NCBI GenBank assembly: GCA_902464175.1
Contig: CABQHZ010000070.1
Span: 1-8,582 of the forward strand
From: an uncultured Collinsella sp.
GTDB lineage: Bacteria > Actinomycetota > Coriobacteriia > Coriobacteriales > Coriobacteriaceae
DNA: 8,582 nt
Direction: 5' to 3'
Below are positions 6,145 to 8,582 of the stretch, in pieces. How positions within the stretch are numbered: the stretch's first letter is position 1; each line of letters opens with the position of its first letter. The notes below the pieces were generated by a model. The model was not told the DNA's origin. It saw only the letters and a list, made by a program, of their open reading frames with translations, and made no database searches. The translations under genes and the position numbers were made by a program.

Positions 6145-7023
6145 CTATTGCATATCGAGCACCATGGCATAGACATCGCGCTTGCGGCGCGAATACTTCT
6201 GAGACAGGCGCTTGGCCACCGCAGAGGCGGGCTCCCCCTCCTCGAGCGCGGTGCGGATATCCTCGCGCAGGGCCTCGTCGGGATCCGCTACCGCAGCGCC
6301 AACCGGCGCGATGCCGGCCTCCTCATCCTCGCTCGGCGGCGCGATGACCAGCGCAATCTCGCCCTTTACCTCGCCGCGAGCACGCAGCTCCTCGGCAAGC
6401 TGGTCAGCGGGCCCGCGCAAGACCTCCTCGTGCAGCTTGGTGAGTTCGCGGCAGACGGCAACCTCACGCTGGGGAAAGACCTCCGCCACGGCCTCGAGCG
6501 TCGCCACGATGCGATGTGGAGACTCGTAGAAGATGAGTGCGCCGGGCACCACGGCAAGGCGCTGCAAACGGCGCACACGGTCGCCGTGCTTTCGGCCCAA
6601 AAAGCCCTCGAAGAAAAAATGCTCGCAGGGAATGCCGGACGAAACAAGCGCCGTGACGCAAGCAGAGGGCCCGGGAATAACTTCGACGGGCACATCGGCC
6701 TCACGCGCCGCCTCGACCAGCGCCTGGCCGGGATCGGACACGCTCGGCATGCCGGCGTCCGAGGCAAAGGCGAAGGTCTCCCCCGCCAGCAGACGGTCGA
6801 CCAGGCCGGCAGCGCGGCTGGCGATCACATTCTCGTCGCAACGGACAAGCGGTTTGGAAATGCCCAGGTGCATCAGCAGCTTTGACGTCACACGCGTGTC
6901 TTCGCAGCAGATGGCATCGGCGGCGGCAAAAGCCTCACCAACGCGCGGGGACAGGTCGCCCAGGTTGCCGATGGGCGTGCCGACCATATAGAGTTTGCCC
7001 ATATGGGCGCTGTTTTGCGTCAT
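6145..7023 (-). CDS. rsmI: 16S rRNA 2'-O-methyltransferase RsmI
   Basis: RsmI methylates the 2'-hydroxyl of C1402 in the decoding centre of 16S rRNA using SAM. It belongs to the tetrapyrrole-methylase fold. The 292-residue product carries GTPIGNLGD (15-23), CEDTR (40-44), FASDAGMPSVSDPG (86-99) and IPGPSA (116-121), followed by FEGFLGRK and FYESPHR. The C-terminal tail ends SQKYSRRKRDVYAMVLDMQ, matching the RsmI-type tail. Two usually conserved spots differ in detail: the HNE-like stretch reads CDEN at 62-65, and TPLI reads MPSV. The chosen ATG at 7023 lies 6 bases after the stop of the GH5-like gene and has only a weak AGGTTG site, so translation is probably coupled; ATG at codon 8 is an alternative. 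It is followed by metG. Confidence 0.95.
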   Translation of the reverse strand: MTQNSAHMGKLYMVGTPIGNLGDLSPRVGEAFAAADAICCEDTRVTSKLLMHLGISKPLVRCDENVIASRAAGLVDRLLAGETFAFASDAGMPSVSDPGQALVEAAREADVPVEVIPGPSACVTALVSSGIPCEHFFFEGFLGRKHGDRVRRLQRLAVVPGALIFYESPHRIVATLEAVAEVFPQREVAVCRELTKLHEEVLRGPADQLAEELRARGEVKGEIALVIAPPSEDEEAGIAPVGAAVADPDEALREDIRTALEEGEPASAVAKRLSQKYSRRKRDVYAMVLDMQ

Positions 7024-7029
7024 ATCAAC

Positions 7030-8091
7030 CTATTCAATCATGCCGCGCTCGAGCGTACCGAGCGCCGCGCGGGCGTCCCATGCTGCAATGCGCTTCTCGG
7101 TCTTCCACGTTTGGAAGAACCAACCGGCAGCCGGCGCAAACGAAGCCAGCTGGTTGGCGATAAACACGCGCTCGTAAGCATTGCGGCCCTCGGGCGTAAC
7201 CGACGAGTTGGCAAAGATCGCCGCACCCGACCATTCGCCCACCAGCACGGGGAACCCAGTCGAAATCGCTTCTTTAAGTTCGCGCTTGTTACGCGAAATC
7301 GCCGTCGTCAGCCCGCGAGGGCTCGTGATGTCGAGCGCATACTCGTCGCGGTAATGGTACAGGTGAAGGTCCATGTAGACGTTCTTGTACTTGGCGCCGC
7401 GCATAAAATGCTTCCACTCGCTGGGATGCCCCGACGACGAGAAGACGACGATCTTATCCTCGGGCATATACGAACGGACGAGTTCGTAGGCATCGCGATA
7501 GAAATTGCGCAGGTAGTGAGCGGGAATGCCATCCGTCATGGTGAAGAGGCTCTTGCGAACGCTCATCTGCGGCGTATCCAGCAGCTCAATGCCCAGCAGG
7601 CTCTCGGCCTCGCCGTAGCGATCGGCCAGGCGCTCGAGCACGTCGAGTGCGACATGACGGCCGTTGGTGGACGAATGCCACTCGGCGACAGCCTCCGGCG
7701 TGGTGGGTGAATCGTTGGAATCGCCCTGGCCACCGGGCACAGTTGCCAGATCGAGCAGCACGCGGATGTCGTACTTGGCAGCCCACTCAATTGCACGGTC
7801 AATGTAGTCGACAACCGAGATGTAGGACGCATCGGACTCCTGCGAACCAAAGGCATACCAGGGCACCGGCAGACGCACGGCGTTGAGACCGATCTGCGCC
7901 ATGCGGCGAAAATCGTCCTCGCTCACAAACGTCTCGTAATGGCGGCGCATGCGCTCGTTATAGGCGGCGGTACCCATGGCCTCCTGTAGCTCGGCCGCGT
8001 TGGATGCACCGGTCGCCGCGTACAGCGACGGGGTCACCCAAGGCTCGGGAATAAACCAGCCAGAGAGATTAACGCCGAGTATCCTCTCCAT
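7030..8091 (-). CDS. GH5-like (exo-1,3-glucanase-type) protein, acid/base residue missing
   Basis: This 353-residue protein has the layout of glycoside hydrolase family 5, closest in motif order to the subfamily of fungal exo-beta-1,3-glucanases (GH5_9). The visible motifs are GVNLSGWFIPEPWVTPSLY (6-24), GLNAVRLPV with Arg73, GIELLDTP (167-174), YMDLHLYHY, and VLVGEWSG with nucleophile-position Glu286. In active members the proton donor is the Glu of NEP; here that tripeptide is Asp172-Thr173-Pro174. The usual LDLHGAPG reads LDLATVPG, so a further conserved His is lost. There is no signal peptide, so it is probably cytoplasmic. Likely roles are a carbohydrate-binding or regulatory pseudo-enzyme, or an enzyme using another residue. 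ATG at 8091 has AAGGGGG six bases upstream; the open frame extends to 8283 but that part has no domain resemblance. It is the first gene before rsmI. Confidence 0.82.
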   Translation of the reverse strand: MERILGVNLSGWFIPEPWVTPSLYAATGASNAAELQEAMGTAAYNERMRRHYETFVSEDDFRRMAQIGLNAVRLPVPWYAFGSQESDASYISVVDYIDRAIEWAAKYDIRVLLDLATVPGGQGDSNDSPTTPEAVAEWHSSTNGRHVALDVLERLADRYGEAESLLGIELLDTPQMSVRKSLFTMTDGIPAHYLRNFYRDAYELVRSYMPEDKIVVFSSSGHPSEWKHFMRGAKYKNVYMDLHLYHYRDEYALDITSPRGLTTAISRNKRELKEAISTGFPVLVGEWSGAAIFANSSVTPEGRNAYERVFIANQLASFAPAAGWFFQTWKTEKRIAAWDARAALGTLERGMIE

Positions 8092-8341
8092 CACTGCCCC
8101 CTTCGGATCATGCAGGTCGAACCCGCATCGTATTGCATAGGATAAGTATCGTTTTGAGTATACCCGCGTGTGCGGACAGGCGACCGAACGGTCTGTAAAG
8201 TGACGCGAAAGTGGGAGGAATGTCTGGGGCGGGCGGGCTCGGAATGGTGCGACGAGGTGTGTACGCGCGCCGGAGGCAGGCACCGGAAAGTGTGTCCCGT
8301 TCTGAGCCCTTATTCTGGGACGCAGTTTCCGCAGAACCCTA
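8092..8341. other. Intergenic region upstream of the GH5-like gene
   Basis: No gene is supported in these 250 bp. On the minus strand TATACT (8162-8157) is a good -10 match for the GH5-like gene, but the hexamer 17 bases upstream, GTCGCC, is a poor -35. A short palindrome GACCGAACGGTC lies at 8182-8193, just upstream of that candidate, and could be an operator. A long imperfect inverted repeat lies at 8284-8331 and is listed separately. Confidence 0.4.
8284..8331. repeat. Long imperfect inverted repeat
   Basis: The arms 8284-8298 and 8317-8331 pair over 15 positions with a single mismatch (8290/8325) and one G-T wobble (8293/8322). They begin CGGAAAG and end GTTTCCG, with an 18-base loop. 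No T-tract follows on either strand, so it is not a standard intrinsic terminator. It may be a dispersed palindromic repeat or a structured RNA element. Confidence 0.7.
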
Positions 8342-8396
8342 CATAAAAGAAAAGGACCCCTTTGCAGAGGTCCTAGTCAATTCAAGGTGGCGGGGA
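8342..8396. repeat. Direct repeat, outer copy of the second module
   Basis: All 55 bases are identical to 8528-8582 (period 186 bp); the match is cut only by the window end. It holds a terminator hairpin, a 13-base linker and the start of a tRNA 3' tail. The low-coordinate boundary is sharp (8341 A against 8527 G). Confidence 0.95.
8345..8374 (-). terminator. Intrinsic terminator, duplicated copy
   Basis: On the minus strand the stem AGGACC/GGTCCT extends through one mismatch to CT/AG, has a GCAA tetraloop, and is followed by TTTTCTTTT. It is identical to 8531-8560. The tetraloop is the same as in the tRNA-Leu terminator although the stem sequence differs. Confidence 0.82.
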
Positions 8397-8405
8397 AGGG
8401 AATCG
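8388..8405 (-). pseudogene. tRNA 3'-tail fragment, second module
   Basis: Read on the minus strand, this 18-base piece fits a tRNA 3' end: partial T-loop CGATT, T-stem strand CCCTT, acceptor strand CCCCGCC and discriminator A (8388). The next bases are CCT, so CCA is not fully encoded. The first nine bases repeat at 8574-8582. As in the tRNA-Leu copy, the fragment stops within the T-loop. The amino acid cannot be assigned. Confidence 0.65.
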
Positions 8406-8527
8406 CGTCCGCGCGCTGCGCGGACGGACCGCTGCGGCGCTTACGCGCCTTGCGAGCTGCGCTGGCAAACGCTTACGCGTTTACTCAGCTCCGCGCCCTC
8501 ACGGGGTTCGATTCCATGTGGGGGCTG
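8406..8527. other. Hairpin-rich spacer module 2 between tRNA tail copies
   Basis: This 122-bp segment has no credible gene. On the plus strand it holds: stem GTCCGCGC/GCGCGGAC with loop GCT (8407-8425); stem GGCGC/GCGCC with loop TTAC (8436-8449); stem AAACGC/GCGTTT with loop TTAC (8467-8482); and a T-arm-like sequence GGTTCGATTCC (8505-8515). Part of the last, CGATTCC, is the reverse complement of GGAATCG at 8399-8405 in the adjacent tRNA tail. The order of parts matches 2295-2423. Confidence 0.7.
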
Positions 8528-8530
8528 CAT

Positions 8531-8560
8531 AAAAGAAAAGGACCCCTTTGCAGAGGTCCT
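8531..8560 (-). terminator. Intrinsic terminator behind the off-window tRNA
   Basis: This has the same hairpin and T-tract as 8345-8374. It lies 13 bases past the discriminator base of the tRNA whose 3' end is at 8574-8582, so it is probably the natural terminator of that gene. Confidence 0.82.
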
Positions 8561-8573
8561 AGTCAATTCAAGG

Positions 8574-8582
8574 TGGCGGGGA
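8574..8582 (-). tRNA. Probable tRNA 3' end, truncated by window
   Basis: Only nine bases are visible: discriminator A (8574), acceptor strand CCCCGCC (8575-8581) and one T-stem base. The assignment rests on the parallel with the tRNA-Leu locus and on the longer tail fragment at 8388-8405. A full tRNA with 5' acceptor strand GGCGGGG is expected beyond position 8582. Confidence 0.5.

Larger units (their letters stand above)
8528..8582. repeat. Direct repeat, tRNA-proximal copy of the second module
   Basis: This is identical to 8342-8396 over the whole visible 55 bp and continues off the window. By analogy with the tRNA-Leu locus, this is the copy attached to the intact tRNA gene. Confidence 0.95.

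Noticed and set aside
8092..8283. N-terminal extension of the GH5-like ORF
   Set aside because: The extra 64 codons have no domain resemblance and no signal peptide. The ATG at 8091 has a good ribosome site and sits just before the conserved GVNLSGW motif.
8220..8582. Plus-strand frame open from ATG at 8220 (with GGGAGG just upstream) to the window end
   Set aside because: It reads through the inverted repeat, both terminators and the tRNA tail, and repeats because 186 is a multiple of three. The low-complexity, Arg-rich product has no family resemblance, so I treat it as spurious.

Overview
The window is one coherent stretch of bacterial chromosome in which every gene lies on the minus strand, so transcription runs from high to low coordinates. 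It is GC-rich and has strong AAGGAGG-type ribosome sites, short intergenic gaps, intrinsic terminators and an actinobacterial-style MetRS with no C-terminal tRNA-binding domain. My best guess is a high-GC Gram-positive of the class Coriobacteriia, such as Collinsella. That rests on overall impression, not a database search.

Layout in the direction of transcription. (1) At the high-coordinate end is the last part of a tRNA 3' end (8574-8582). It is followed by a terminator, a 122-bp hairpin-rich spacer, a second copy of the tRNA tail and a second copy of the terminator (8342-8582). (2) A 250-bp non-coding stretch (8092-8341) carries a long imperfect inverted repeat. (3) Next come a GH5_9-like (exo-1,3-beta-glucanase-like) protein that lacks its acid/base residue, then rsmI, then metG, ending at a strong terminator (4396-4431). 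(4) rsmA and tatD overlap. (5) A well-formed promoter drives tRNA-Leu(CAG), followed by a terminator, a 129-bp hairpin-rich spacer, a copy of the tRNA-Leu tail and a copy of the terminator (2235-2552). (6) A membrane SPFH/band-7 protein, rlmH and proC follow, with proC cut by the window start.

Most of the genes serve translation: three rRNA methyltransferases (RsmI, RsmA, RlmH), methionyl-tRNA synthetase and tRNA genes. TatD, the SPFH protein and ProC are housekeeping companions.

The unexpected part is the pair of tRNA-linked modules. Two tRNA genes with different 3' ends are each followed by the same layout. In each, the tRNA 3' tail (broken inside the T-loop) plus its own terminator is duplicated directly with a period of 189 or 186 bp. 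The two copies enclose a 122-129 bp spacer of short hairpins that also contains a reverse-oriented T-arm copy matching that same tRNA. This looks like a family of small tRNA-targeting elements, or integration scars, whose break sits in the T-loop. The second point of interest is the GH5-like protein, which keeps the fold motifs and the nucleophile but has Thr where the acid/base Glu should be.
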